64,000 nt of DNA from Herbaspirillum sp. CF444 (GTDB taxonomy: Bacteria > Pseudomonadota > Gammaproteobacteria > Burkholderiales > Burkholderiaceae_D): positions 186,001 through 250,000 of the forward strand of contig NZ_AKJW01000061.1 in assembly GCF_000282135.1 (NCBI RefSeq), given 5' to 3'. The notes below the pieces were generated by a model. It worked only from the letters and a program-made list of their open reading frames with translations, did no database searches and was not told the origin of the DNA. A program made the position numbers and the translations under genes. Shown piece by piece: positions 1-8,646 of the stretch (position 1 is its first letter; the number at the start of each line of letters is the position of its first letter).

Positions 1-1557
1 GAAACCGATGCGCGCACCCTGGCCGACGTCATCCCCGACGCCGACATTTTCCTCGGCGTGTCCGCCGGCGGCGTGTTGAAGCAAGACATGGTCAAGAAGA
101 TGGCGCCGCGTCCGCTGGTGCTGGCGCTGGCCAACCCGACACCGGAAATCCTGCCGGAAGACGTCATGGCAGTGCGCGACGACGCCGTCATCGCGACCGG
201 TCGTTCCGACTATCCGAACCAGGTCAACAACGTCCTGTGCTTCCCGTACATCTTCCGCGGCGCGCTGGATTCCGGCGCAACCACCATCACGCGTGAAATG
301 GAAATCGCGGCAGTGCATGCGATCGCCGAACTGGCGCAAGCCGAGCAATCCGACATCGTCGCCGCGACCTACGGCGTGACCAATCTGTCCTTCGGTCCTG
401 AATACATCATTCCGAAGCCGTTCGATCCGCGCCTGATGATCAAGATCGCCACCGCGGTCGCGCGCGCTGCCGAGACTTCCGGCGTGGCGGCGCGTCCGAT
501 CCGGGACATGAACGCCTACGCTGAAAAGCTCGAGCAGTTCGTCTACCACAGCGGCACTTTCATGCGTCCTATCTTCCAGGCTGCGAAAAAAGCGCCGGAA
601 ACCAAGAAGCGCATCGTCTTTGCCGAAGGCGAAGAAGAGCGCATCCTGCGCGCGGTGCAAGTCATCGTCGACGAATGCCTGGCCAAGCCGATTCTGGTCG
701 GCCGTCCGGAAGTGCTGGAACAGCGCATCAAAAAGTTCGGCCTGCGCCTGCGTCCGGACGTCGACTTCGAAGTCATCAACCCGAACTTCGACAGCCGTTA
801 TCGCGACTACTGGCAGACCTTCCTGGAAATGACCAAGCGCCGTGGCGTCACCGAGCAATACGCGAAGCTGGAAATGCGTCGCCGCCACACCCTGATCGGC
901 TCCATGGCGATCCACAAGGGCGATGCCGACGGCATGATCTGCGGCACCTACGGCACCACGCAACTGCACCTGCACTACATCGATCAGGTGCTGGGCAAGC
1001 GCGAAGGCGTCAACGTCTATGCGGCAATGAACGGCGTCATCCTGCCAAGCCGCCAGCTGGTGCTGGTCGACACCCACGTCAATGAAAACCCGACGGCGGA
1101 AGAGCTCGCTGAAATCACCATCATGGCGGCGGAAGAAATGCGTCGTTTCGGCCTGCACCCGCGTGCAGCGCTGCTGTCGCATTCGAATTTCGGTTCCAGC
1201 AACAGCGAGTCGGCCATCAAGATGCGCAAAGCGCTGAAGCTGATTCAGGAGCAGGCGCCGGAGCTGGAAGCCGACGGCGAAATGCACGGCGACACCGCGC
1301 TCGATCCGAAACTGCTGGCGCAAATCATGCCGGATTCGCCATTGAAGGGCGACGCCAACCTGCTGGTGATGCCGAACATCGACGCCGCCAACATCGCCTA
1401 CAACCTGTTGAAGACAGCGTCCGGCAACGGCGTGGCGATCGGTCCTATCCTGCTGGGTTGCGCCAAGCCGGTGCACATCCTGACGGCATCGGCGACGGTG
1501 CGCCGTATCGTCAACATGACTGCCCTGTGCGTCATGGATGCGATGTCGGAGCGTTGA
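1..1557 (+). CDS. maeB: NADP-dependent malic enzyme with C-terminal phosphotransacetylase-like domain (3' part)
   Basis: The gene enters from the left edge in frame 1, so the N-terminal catalytic part is missing. What is visible begins in the NAD(P)-binding part of malic enzyme (FLGVSAGGVLK, then LALANPTPEILPED and ATGRSDYPNQVNNVLCFPY). From about nt 540 onward it continues into a phosphate acetyltransferase-like domain (IVFAEGEEERILRA, then HSNFGSSNSESA and MPNIDAANIAYNLLK). This two-domain form is typical of the MaeB family, which decarboxylates malate to pyruvate with NADP; the PTA-like part is usually thought regulatory rather than catalytic. The reading frame is intact to its TGA stop and a strong terminator follows. 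Identification is firm; the residue count of the whole protein cannot be given. Confidence 0.95.
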   Translation, partial: ETDARTLADVIPDADIFLGVSAGGVLKQDMVKKMAPRPLVLALANPTPEILPEDVMAVRDDAVIATGRSDYPNQVNNVLCFPYIFRGALDSGATTITREMEIAAVHAIAELAQAEQSDIVAATYGVTNLSFGPEYIIPKPFDPRLMIKIATAVARAAETSGVAARPIRDMNAYAEKLEQFVYHSGTFMRPIFQAAKKAPETKKRIVFAEGEEERILRAVQVIVDECLAKPILVGRPEVLEQRIKKFGLRLRPDVDFEVINPNFDSRYRDYWQTFLEMTKRRGVTEQYAKLEMRRRHTLIGSMAIHKGDADGMICGTYGTTQLHLHYIDQVLGKREGVNVYAAMNGVILPSRQLVLVDTHVNENPTAEELAEITIMAAEEMRRFGLHPRAALLSHSNFGSSNSESAIKMRKALKLIQEQAPELEADGEMHGDTALDPKLLAQIMPDSPLKGDANLLVMPNIDAANIAYNLLKTASGNGVAIGPILLGCAKPVHILTASATVRRIVNMTALCVMDAMSER

Positions 1558-1624
1558 CCTGAACTGACCGGCCAAGTCACGGAAACAAGCCGCAGAACCA
1601 AGCCGCAGAACCAAGCCACTAAGC

Positions 1625-1659
1625 AAAACGGCGCATTTCGAAAGGAATGCGCCGTTTTT
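1625..1659 (+). terminator. Intrinsic terminator after maeB
   Basis: A 13-bp GC-rich stem (AAAACGGCGCATT with AATGCGCCGTTTT) and an 8-base loop are followed by a T-run. It lies about 70 bp after the maeB stop codon. Confidence 0.9.
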
Positions 1660-1801
1660 GTTTTGTCCGTCGCCTGCGCCGGGCAAAAATCGGAGAAATG
1701 TCTCATGCGTTGCGCACTTCATGGTGCTGCATAAGTACAACATACTTGGTCCAATTTAATAAAAATCAGCATTTTGTAAGAATATCTTTACATATCGTTA
1801 C

Positions 1802-1848
1802 ATTTAATTGTTAATATAAATAAGAACGATTTCTATTAACAATTAAAT
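1802..1848. promoter_or_regulatory. 47-bp near-perfect palindrome before the TonB receptor
   Basis: Bases 1802-1816 are the exact reverse complement of 1834-1848 (15 bp). After one mismatch, four more pairs (1818-1821 with 1829-1832) close around the centre at 1825. The element is AT-rich and ends 12 bases before the ATG at 1861. It is either an operator or, in mRNA, a hairpin next to the ribosome-binding region. The central part matches the Fur 7-1-7 consensus poorly (about 8 of 14), so a Fur assignment is not supported. Confidence 0.75.
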
Positions 1849-1860
1849 TGGGTGTCCTTC

Positions 1861-3981
1861 ATGCAGTTTCGCATCAAGCCGGGCTATCTGGCTGTCCTGA
1901 CAACATTGTCGCTCACGTCCATTACAACAAATATCGCATTTGCCCAGTCGGCGGGCAGTCTGCCGGAAGTCCAGGTCAGCGGAGCCCGCGACGGCTATGT
2001 GGCGCCGACGGCCGTCAGCGCCACGAAAAGCGAAGCGCCGCTGCGTGATATTCCGCAAACCATCAATGTGATTTCAGCGGAAATCATTCGCGATCAGCAC
2101 GCCACGTCCTTGCAAGACATCCTTAAAAACATTCCGGGCGTCGGACTGTCCACCGGCGACGGCCAGCGCGACCAGGTCTTCATTCGCGGCTTTACCGCCA
2201 TCGGCGATCAGTTCGTCGACGGCTTCCGCGACGATGCGCTGTATTTCCGCGACCTCTCCAACGTCGAGCGTCTCGAAGTCATCAAAGGTCCGGCGGCAGT
2301 GCTGTACGGACGCGGCTCTTCGGGCGGCCTGATCAATCGCGTCACGAAGAAGCCGGGCATCGACGTAAACGACGTCAGCCTCAGCCTGACCAGCACGGCA
2401 GGGCGCCGCGGCGAGATCGATGTCGGTCGCAGCGGAGAAGTGGTCTCCTGGCGTCTGACCGGCGCGCGCGAGCAATCCGACAGCTATCGCGCGCAACAAT
2501 TCCTGGATCGTACCGCGATCGCACCATCGGTTGAATTCAAGATTTCTTCCGATACCAAGCTGCTGTTGCAAGCCGATTATCTGGAGGATCGCCGCCTGAC
2601 CGACTTCGGTATCCCTTCGTACCAGGGGCGTCCGGTCAATGTCGATCCGGGTACGTACTATGGCGCTGCCAATGCGCGTGACGCCGACTTCAGCCAGTCG
2701 CGCGTGGCATCGACCTCGGCAACGCTGACGCATCGCTTCAACGAGAGCCTTTCCCTGCGCAATGCCTTCCGCTATTACGACTATCATCTGAATCGCAACA
2801 ACACCAACATCAGCGGCAACGTCAATGAAGTTGCACGCACGATGTCATTGGGGCATGCCACGTTGATCCGTGATGAAAACGGCTGGTTCAATCAGACCGA
2901 ACTGACGCAAAAACTCAAGCTCGGCTCGACCAGGCACGAGATTTTGTATGGCGTCGAATTCGGACAGCAGAGCAAAGACGCGGCCAGCTATGCGACCACT
3001 ACGGTGGCAACCGGCGTGTCGATTTTCAATCCCGTGCTGCCGACAGTGAATCCGTCAGCACGCGGCGCCGGTACTTTCACGTTCGGCACCTACACTACGC
3101 TGGCCGGCTATGTGCAGGACACGATCGCATTCAGCGAGCAGTGGAAGGCTTTGCTGGGCGTGCGTTATGACAGCTTCGAGCAAAAGTCGCGCATCGTGGG
3201 CGGATCGGCTCCAGGCAATCTTGCCCGCACCGACAATGCTTACAGCCCGCGTGCCGGCCTGGTCTGGCAGCCGAGCGAAACGCAGTCGTACTACCTGTCG
3301 TGGAGCCGTTCGTTCCAGCCGTCGGGCGAGACGCTGCCGCTGGCGACCAACAACGCCGACCTCGCGCCGGAAAACACCCGCAATACCGAAGTCGGCGCCA
3401 AGTACGATTTCCTGGACGGTCGTGCCAACGCCACGGTGTCGCTGTTCCGTCTGGAGCGCGACAACATGAAAGCGACGATTCCAGGCACGACAACCATCAT
3501 CCCCGTCGGCAAGCAACGCACCGACGGCGCCGAACTGACGCTGACCGCCGATCTGAAGCAAGGCTGGAAAGTGCTCGCAGGTTACGCTTATCTGGATGCC
3601 AAGGTCATCGATTCGGTTGCCGTGGATACCAGCGTGAACAGCCCGTCGAACGTTCCGTTCAAAGGCAAGTCCGCGACGCTGACGCCGAAGCACAGCGCGA
3701 ACCTGTGGCTGACCAAAGACATCGGCTACGGCTTCACGGTCGGTGGCGGCGCCAATGCCGTCGGCAGCCGCTTTGCCAACCCGGGCAACACGGTGTCCTT
3801 GCCGGGCTACGTGACGGCGGACGCAATGGCCGTCTACAAGGCGGCGAATTACTCGGTACAGTTGAACGTCAACAACATCTTCAATACCGGCTATATCGTT
3901 TCCGGTCACGGCACCAGTCCAAACCTGAGCTTGCCGGGCGCGCCGCGCAATGTTGCGCTGACCTTGCGTTATTCGATGTAA
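1861..3981 (+). CDS. TonB-dependent siderophore receptor (catecholate/Fiu-like family)
   Basis: This outer-membrane receptor of 706 aa would import a ferric siderophore using TonB energy. Residues 1-28 are a signal peptide ending AFA. The plug domain begins near residue 50 (LRDIPQTINVIS, then FIRGF, FVDGFRDDA and IKGPAAVLYGRGSSGG), a pattern of the siderophore-receptor subfamily. The remaining part is a 22-strand-type barrel with the terminal aromatic-rich strand (VALTLRYSM). I chose the ATG at 1861 over a GTG three codons upstream because it gives a normal signal peptide; neither has a strong Shine-Dalgarno. It is monocistronic between two terminators. The substrate is not readable from sequence; iron-hydroxamate use is an alternative. 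Confidence 0.93.
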   Translation: MQFRIKPGYLAVLTTLSLTSITTNIAFAQSAGSLPEVQVSGARDGYVAPTAVSATKSEAPLRDIPQTINVISAEIIRDQHATSLQDILKNIPGVGLSTGDGQRDQVFIRGFTAIGDQFVDGFRDDALYFRDLSNVERLEVIKGPAAVLYGRGSSGGLINRVTKKPGIDVNDVSLSLTSTAGRRGEIDVGRSGEVVSWRLTGAREQSDSYRAQQFLDRTAIAPSVEFKISSDTKLLLQADYLEDRRLTDFGIPSYQGRPVNVDPGTYYGAANARDADFSQSRVASTSATLTHRFNESLSLRNAFRYYDYHLNRNNTNISGNVNEVARTMSLGHATLIRDENGWFNQTELTQKLKLGSTRHEILYGVEFGQQSKDAASYATTTVATGVSIFNPVLPTVNPSARGAGTFTFGTYTTLAGYVQDTIAFSEQWKALLGVRYDSFEQKSRIVGGSAPGNLARTDNAYSPRAGLVWQPSETQSYYLSWSRSFQPSGETLPLATNNADLAPENTRNTEVGAKYDFLDGRANATVSLFRLERDNMKATIPGTTTIIPVGKQRTDGAELTLTADLKQGWKVLAGYAYLDAKVIDSVAVDTSVNSPSNVPFKGKSATLTPKHSANLWLTKDIGYGFTVGGGANAVGSRFANPGNTVSLPGYVTADAMAVYKAANYSVQLNVNNIFNTGYIVSGHGTSPNLSLPGAPRNVALTLRYSM

Positions 3982-4001
3982 GCAGCAATTGCCGCCTCTG
4001 T

Positions 4002-4040
4002 AAAAAAGCCTCCGATGCATGTGCATCGGAGGCTTTTTTC
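4002..4040. terminator. Bidirectional terminator between TonB receptor and esterase
   Basis: A long stem (AAAAAAGCCTCCGATGC with its complement) with A-run on one side and T-run on the other sits between the convergent genes and can serve both. Confidence 0.9.
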
Positions 4041-4066
4041 ATGCTGGCGGATCAATAATCGCGAGC

Positions 4067-4747
4067 TTACTTCGGCAATACCCGCGCCAGCCAATGGCCG
4101 ATATCTTCGATTTCTTCCTGGCAGACGGAGTGCTGCATCTGGTATTCATGCCATTCGATCTGATGGCCGAGCGAGTTCAGCAGGGCGCGCGATTCTTCGG
4201 CGCGTTGCACCACCACCACCGGATCCTGGCGACCGTGGGCCATGAAGATCGGCGTCGTCCGATTGGCGGCATGGGACTCCGCCGCGATGGTCCCGGCCAG
4301 CGGCAGGTAACCGGACAGGCACATCAATCCGGCAAGTTTTTCAGGATGGCGCAGGCCGGTTTGCAGGGTCATCGCGCAACCTTGCGAGAAGCCGGCGAGC
4401 ACGATGCGTTCGGCCGGAATGCCGCGCGCTTTTTCCTTGGCGATCAGCGCTTCCACCATCGTTTGTGAAGCGCGCAGGCCGGGTTCGTCCTCGCGGCGCA
4501 CCAGATCGGGAGCAAAAATGTCGTACCAGGCGCGCATGACGTAGCCGCCATTGATCGTCACCGGCATGGTCGGCGCCGTCGGAAAGATGAAGCGGATAGG
4601 TTGGGATCCCGACAGATCAAGTTCGCGCACAATCGGCACGAAGTCGTTGCCGTCGGCGCCGAGTCCGTGCAGCCAGATGACGGCGGCGGCGGGATTGGGC
4701 GCAGTTTCGATTTCGATGGTCTGGAGCAGGGCGGCTGGCGAGGACAT
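4067..4747 (-). CDS. Carboxylesterase/phospholipase-type alpha/beta hydrolase
   Basis: This cytosolic serine hydrolase of 226 aa belongs to the carboxylesterase/acyl-protein-thioesterase-like family (PF02230). The oxyanion region is WLHGLGADGNDF (25-36), the nucleophile motif is GFSQG with Ser121, and the likely acid and base are Asp175 (GRQDPVV) and His206 (QHSVC). Length is normal for the family. I chose the ATG at 4747 because upstream in-frame codons do not resemble the family; the ribosome-binding site is weak (GAAGAAAAC). Physiological substrate is unknown; short-chain esters are usual for homologues. It stands alone, convergent with the TonB receptor. Confidence 0.9.
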   Translation of the reverse strand: MSSPAALLQTIEIETAPNPAAAVIWLHGLGADGNDFVPIVRELDLSGSQPIRFIFPTAPTMPVTINGGYVMRAWYDIFAPDLVRREDEPGLRASQTMVEALIAKEKARGIPAERIVLAGFSQGCAMTLQTGLRHPEKLAGLMCLSGYLPLAGTIAAESHAANRTTPIFMAHGRQDPVVVVQRAEESRALLNSLGHQIEWHEYQMQHSVCQEEIEDIGHWLARVLPK

Positions 4748-4886
4748 GGATGTTTTCTTCGATTCAGGATTGTGCGGCTTTGGTGCACAATACGGGTTTG
4801 CAGTAGAGATGAGCGGGGATGCCGAAAGCGCCATGATACGACGATATCGCCGGAAAATCTCTGTCCCGTTTCAATGGAGAACCGTG

Positions 4887-5516
4887 ATGAAAAAAATGCT
4901 GGCCGTGCTGCTGCTCCAGGCAGGTCTGATCATGTCCGCGTCGTCGAATGCGGCGCTGCTTGAAGGCAGCGTGTTTCAGCCTATCGGCGAAAACCTGGTC
5001 GTGCAGCCGCCTGCGGGCTGGCGTCTGGCGTACATGAACGGCAGTCCGACCGGCGACTATGTCGTCGAATTCATGCCGCAGAACGAGACCCACGAGAACT
5101 GGCGCGAAGGCTATATGTCGGTGCAGCGCGGCGCCGCGGACGTCAGCGCCGGGACGCATCTTTCGACGCAGATCGTCCAGCGCGTGCTGCAAGGCGCGCA
5201 GCGCAATTGCTCCGGCCACTTCACGCCGATGAAGCAAAAAGACAGCTTGACCAATGGCGCCTACACTTCCATCAGCGGCGGTTTTTGCGATCGGCTGGGC
5301 AGCGCGGCGCCGTTTGGCGAAGGCAGTCTCATCGCCGTGTTTGAAGGCACGAAAAACCTGTTCCTGGTGCAGTTCGGCTGGCGGCCTGCAACCGAGAACG
5401 AGCTCAAGGGATACCCTTTGCGCATCACGCCGCAAAAGCTGCAGCAATATCTTGATCTGCTGAACCGGGCCACACTCTGCGGCGGCGGTCAGGATCAACT
5501 GACCTGTCCGCGCTAG
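4887..5516 (+). CDS. Secreted protein of unknown function
   Basis: This 209-aa protein has a clear signal peptide (MKKMLAVLLLQAGLIMSASSN, ending ..SNA-A near residue 23) and no further membrane segment, so it is probably periplasmic. I do not recognise a named domain. The mature part has paired cysteines (NCSGHF, GGFCD, and a C-terminal TLCGGG..LTCPR), suggesting disulfides. The start is placed at the ATG preceded by GGAGA. It is divergent from the esterase at 4067-4747, with about 140 bp between them. Confidence 0.8.
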   Translation: MKKMLAVLLLQAGLIMSASSNAALLEGSVFQPIGENLVVQPPAGWRLAYMNGSPTGDYVVEFMPQNETHENWREGYMSVQRGAADVSAGTHLSTQIVQRVLQGAQRNCSGHFTPMKQKDSLTNGAYTSISGGFCDRLGSAAPFGEGSLIAVFEGTKNLFLVQFGWRPATENELKGYPLRITPQKLQQYLDLLNRATLCGGGQDQLTCPR

Positions 5517-5570
5517 GCGGCACAGGGCATCCCGAACCATCGGGCCTTCAATCAGTCGAAAATCCGTAAA

Positions 5571-6194
5571 TTATTTCGCCGGGCGAATCGCCGACTTGGG
5601 ACGGAATGCCTTGCATACGGCCTCGTTGGTCTCGACGTAGGGGCCGCCGATGAGGTCGATGCAGTAAGGCACGGCCGCAAAAATGCCGGGAACCAGTTGC
5701 TTGCCTTCGGCGTCCTTGACGCCTTCCAGCGTTTCCTTGATGGATTTGGGCTGGCCGGGCAGGTTCATGATCAGGGCGGCGTGATCGGCGCCATTGTTGA
5801 CTTCGCGGATCACGGCGACCTGGCGCGACAGGATGGCGGTGGGAACGAATTGCAGGCTGATCTGGCGCATTTGCTCGCCGAAGCCGGGCATTTCCCTGGT
5901 GGCGACTGCCAGCGTGGCTTCCGGCGTCACATCGCGGCGCGCAGGGCCGGTGCCGCCGGTGGTCAGCACCAGATCGCAGCCGATGTCGTCCACCAGTTCG
6001 ATCAGGGTCTTTTCGATTTGTGCGCGTTCGTCGGGGATCAGGCGGGTTTCCATGCGCCACGGACTGGCCAGCGCAGCGCCGAACCAGTCTTGCAAGGCCG
6101 GAATGCCTTTGTCTTCATAGACGCCGCCGGCAGCGCGGTCGGAGATCGACACCAGGCCGATCAACAGTTGGTCCGGATCAGTCTTCTTGCTCAT
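5571..6194 (-). CDS. mogA: Molybdopterin adenylyltransferase
   Basis: MogA/MoaB-family enzyme that adenylates molybdopterin before molybdate insertion in molybdenum-cofactor synthesis. The 207-aa protein has the N-terminal IGLVSISDRAAGG segment (12-24), the signature TTGGTGPARRDVTPEA starting at residue 78, and MNLPGQPKSIKE, all typical of the MPT-binding fold. The start at 6194 overlaps the end of darP by 17 bases, so the two are probably co-transcribed from the darP side with translational coupling. Other Mo-cofactor genes are not in the window. Confidence 0.93.
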   Translation of the reverse strand: MSKKTDPDQLLIGLVSISDRAAGGVYEDKGIPALQDWFGAALASPWRMETRLIPDERAQIEKTLIELVDDIGCDLVLTTGGTGPARRDVTPEATLAVATREMPGFGEQMRQISLQFVPTAILSRQVAVIREVNNGADHAALIMNLPGQPKSIKETLEGVKDAEGKQLVPGIFAAVPYCIDLIGGPYVETNEAVCKAFRPKSAIRPAK

Positions 6195-6789
6195 CTTCCA
6201 ACTCGTCCGCGCCATCTTCTGCTGCTTCTGTGGCATTGCCGCCACGCGAGGCGGTCTGCAGTTGCTTGAGAATCTGGAAAATTTCGCGATACGCCTTGGG
6301 CGGCTTGTTTTCAGCCTGTTCCTTGCGGGCATTGCGAATCAGCGTGCGCAACTGCTGCACGTCGAGATCGGGATGCTGGGCAAGCAGCTCGGTGAGGGCA
6401 TTGTCGTCTTTCAACAACTTTTCACGGCGGCGCTCGAGCGCATGCATGGCGGCGGTGTCCGCTTTGGACAGGCCGCGCCAGCTGTCGAGCGTACGCTGGA
6501 TGGCGGCGATTTCGTCTTCATCCAGGGAGCGCATCTTCTTGCCGACGTATTGCATCTGGCGGCGGCGGCCTTCGTGATCCTTGATTTGCTGGCATTCGAG
6601 AATGGCGTCGCGCACGTCTTCCGGCATGGGCACGCGCTTGACGCGGTCGCGCGGTTCGGCAACCAGTTCTTCGCCCAGTTTCTGCAACGCAGTCATTTCG
6701 CGTTTCAGTTGGGATTTGGAGGGACGGTCGTATTCCTGCTCGAATTCGTTGGATTGGAAGCCGCAGGACCCGCGATTGGGATTTGGCAT
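6178..6789 (-). CDS. darP: DarP/YjgA, ribosome-associated 50S assembly factor (DUF615)
   Basis: This 203-aa highly charged helical protein belongs to the YjgA/DUF615 family; the E. coli member binds late 50S precursors and helps form the peptidyl-transferase centre. Recognisable family blocks are SKSQLKREMTALQKLGEEL (24-42), LDEDEIAAIQRTLDSWRG in the middle, and FIRNARKEQ-like LIRNARKEQAENKPPKAYR near residue 150. The C-terminus is acidic (DGADELEDEQED). It is the first gene of a darP-mogA pair and divergent from pmbA with about 70 bp between starts, the arrangement often found in betaproteobacteria. Confidence 0.93.
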   Translation of the reverse strand: MPNPNRGSCGFQSNEFEQEYDRPSKSQLKREMTALQKLGEELVAEPRDRVKRVPMPEDVRDAILECQQIKDHEGRRRQMQYVGKKMRSLDEDEIAAIQRTLDSWRGLSKADTAAMHALERRREKLLKDDNALTELLAQHPDLDVQQLRTLIRNARKEQAENKPPKAYREIFQILKQLQTASRGGNATEAAEDGADELEDEQED

Positions 6790-6858
6790 GATTCAGATAA
6801 ATAAGCTAAACGACTGCTATGATACCCGTTTTATCCGCATTTCGAAGAAAACAGGCCA

Positions 6859-8223
6859 ATGAGCGATACCGTATTTACCCACAGTCAAGACCAATTGAAG
6901 CAGCTTGCACAGGATGTGTTGCGTTACGCCAAGGAAAAGGGCGCGTCCGATGCGGCGGTCGACATCAGCGAGGGTAGCGGCCTGTCGGTCGCGGTGCGCA
7001 AGGGCAAGGTCGAGACCATCGAGCAGAACAAGGACAAGGGCATCGGCGTCACGGTCTACATGGGCGAAGGCCGCAATGTGCGCCGCGGCAACGCCAGCAC
7101 CTCGGATTTCTCGCAGCAGGCATTGAAGGAAACGGTCGAAGCGGCCTACAACATCGCCCGCTTCACCGCCATCGACGACTGCGCCGGCTTGCCCGATGTA
7201 GAGAACCTCGAAATGCATCCGCGCGACCTCAAGCTGTGCACGCCGTGGCTGATCACGGCGGAAGAAGCGGTCGAACTGGCGCAACGCTGCGAAGCGGCCG
7301 CGCTGTCGGTCGACAAGCGCATCACCAACAGCGAAGGCGCCAGCGTCTACGCACAGCAATCGCATTTCGTCGCGGCCAACTCGCGCGGCTTCGTCGGCGG
7401 TTATCCGTTTTCGCGTCACACCATTTCGGTCGCGCCGATCGCCGGCAAGGGCGGCAACATGCAGCGCGACGACTGGTATTCGTCCATGCGCGATCCGAAG
7501 AAGCTGGCCAAGCCGGAAGCCATCGGCCGCTACGCCGCCGAACGCGCGCTGGCGCGCCTGAACGCCTGCAAGCTGTCGACGCGCAAATGCCCGGTGCTGT
7601 TCGAAGCGCCGCTGGCGGCCGGTCTGCTGGGCGCCTTCGTGCAAGCCGTTTCGGGTGGCGCGCTGTATCGCAAATCGAGCTTCCTGCTCGACTCGCTCGG
7701 CAAGCAGGTCTTTCCCGATCACATCCAGATCCTGGAAGATCCGCACGTCATTGGCGGCGTCGGTTCGGCGCCGTTCGATGAAGAAGGCGTCAAGACGCAT
7801 CGCCGCGAGGTGGTCAAGGACGGCGTCGTGCAAGGTTATTTCCTGTCGACTTATTCGGGGCGCAAGCTGGGCATGCAAACCACCGGCAACTCGGGCGGTT
7901 CGCACAACCTGTCGCTGACCTCAGCGTTGACAACAGCGGCCGATACCTTCAAGGGCATGTTGAAGAAGCTCGATACCGGCTTGCTGGTGACCGAGCTGAT
8001 GGGGCAGGGCGTCAATTACGTGACCGGCGACTATTCGCGCGGCGCGTCGGGTTACTGGGTGGAGAAGGGCGTGATCCAGTATCCGGTGGAAGAGATCACC
8101 ATCGCCGGCAACATGAAAGACATGCTGCGCCAGATCGTCGCCATCGGCAACGACACCCTGATCCGCGGCACCAAGGAAACCGGCTCCATACTGCTGGAAA
8201 GCATGACGATCGCGGGGGACTAA
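6859..8223 (+). CDS. pmbA: Metalloprotease-type protein PmbA/TldE
   Basis: This 454-aa protein is PmbA (TldE), the partner subunit of the TldD/TldE peptidase complex that matures microcin B17 and degrades CcdA in E. coli. As expected for TldE it lacks the HExxxH zinc motif of TldD. Matching features are the N-terminal VAVRKGKVETIEQNKDKGIG segment, the GYPFSRHTISVAPIAG stretch near residue 175, and the C-terminal block GVNYVTGDYSRGASGYWVE followed by ILLESMTIAGD. Length is typical. It is divergent from darP. A tldD gene is not in the window. Confidence 0.95.
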   Translation: MSDTVFTHSQDQLKQLAQDVLRYAKEKGASDAAVDISEGSGLSVAVRKGKVETIEQNKDKGIGVTVYMGEGRNVRRGNASTSDFSQQALKETVEAAYNIARFTAIDDCAGLPDVENLEMHPRDLKLCTPWLITAEEAVELAQRCEAAALSVDKRITNSEGASVYAQQSHFVAANSRGFVGGYPFSRHTISVAPIAGKGGNMQRDDWYSSMRDPKKLAKPEAIGRYAAERALARLNACKLSTRKCPVLFEAPLAAGLLGAFVQAVSGGALYRKSSFLLDSLGKQVFPDHIQILEDPHVIGGVGSAPFDEEGVKTHRREVVKDGVVQGYFLSTYSGRKLGMQTTGNSGGSHNLSLTSALTTAADTFKGMLKKLDTGLLVTELMGQGVNYVTGDYSRGASGYWVEKGVIQYPVEEITIAGNMKDMLRQIVAIGNDTLIRGTKETGSILLESMTIAGD

Positions 8224-8646
8224 GTCCCGTCGTCAATATTCTGCAATCGCAGTGCTGTCATTGAACACTGCCCGATCACCAGCGATGCTTTTCCGCTGAT
8301 CGGGCAGTCGTCATCTTCCTCGTTATTCTTCCCTCTCATCTTCATGCCGTCACGCGACGTCATGACCCGATAGATAGATTGCCGTCCTCGTGTTTCGTCG
8401 TCCGCACCTCTGATTTCGTTATTCGCTTGTTGTTCATTTGTTGCCGTATTGCAGCGCTCCCGGCAAACTACTGCGGCTGTTGATAAAATAGACGACTCAG
8501 TCACTTCAGGCTGGCGCCTGTGACGGATGCGGTCGTGCAAAGCACGCAATCCCGGCAGTTCCGACAATTATCAAGCAGTCACGGGTTTTGCTTGTCTTTT
8601 CGCCAACGCGTACGTCGGCAAGCTTCGGCCAAACGATGTTCCCAAC
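8224..8646. other. Intergenic region between pmbA and the DHA2 transporter
   Basis: About 420 bp hold no convincing gene. A 12-bp perfect inverted repeat (8267-8278 with 8297-8308, ACTGCCCGATCA) lies 44 bp after pmbA and could end its transcript, although no T-run follows. An AT-rich GATAAAATAG at 8482-8491 could be a -10 element, but no matching -35 is evident. An open frame on the minus strand (8220-8567) has no ribosome-binding site or recognisable domain. Confidence 0.5.

Noticed and set aside
1818-1836. Fur box within the palindrome before the first TonB receptor
   Set aside because: Matches the Fur consensus at only about half of positions, unlike the clear box at 14559.
8220-8567. Minus-strand frame of 115 codons after pmbA
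   Set aside because: Overlaps a hairpin, has no ribosome-binding site or family resemblance.
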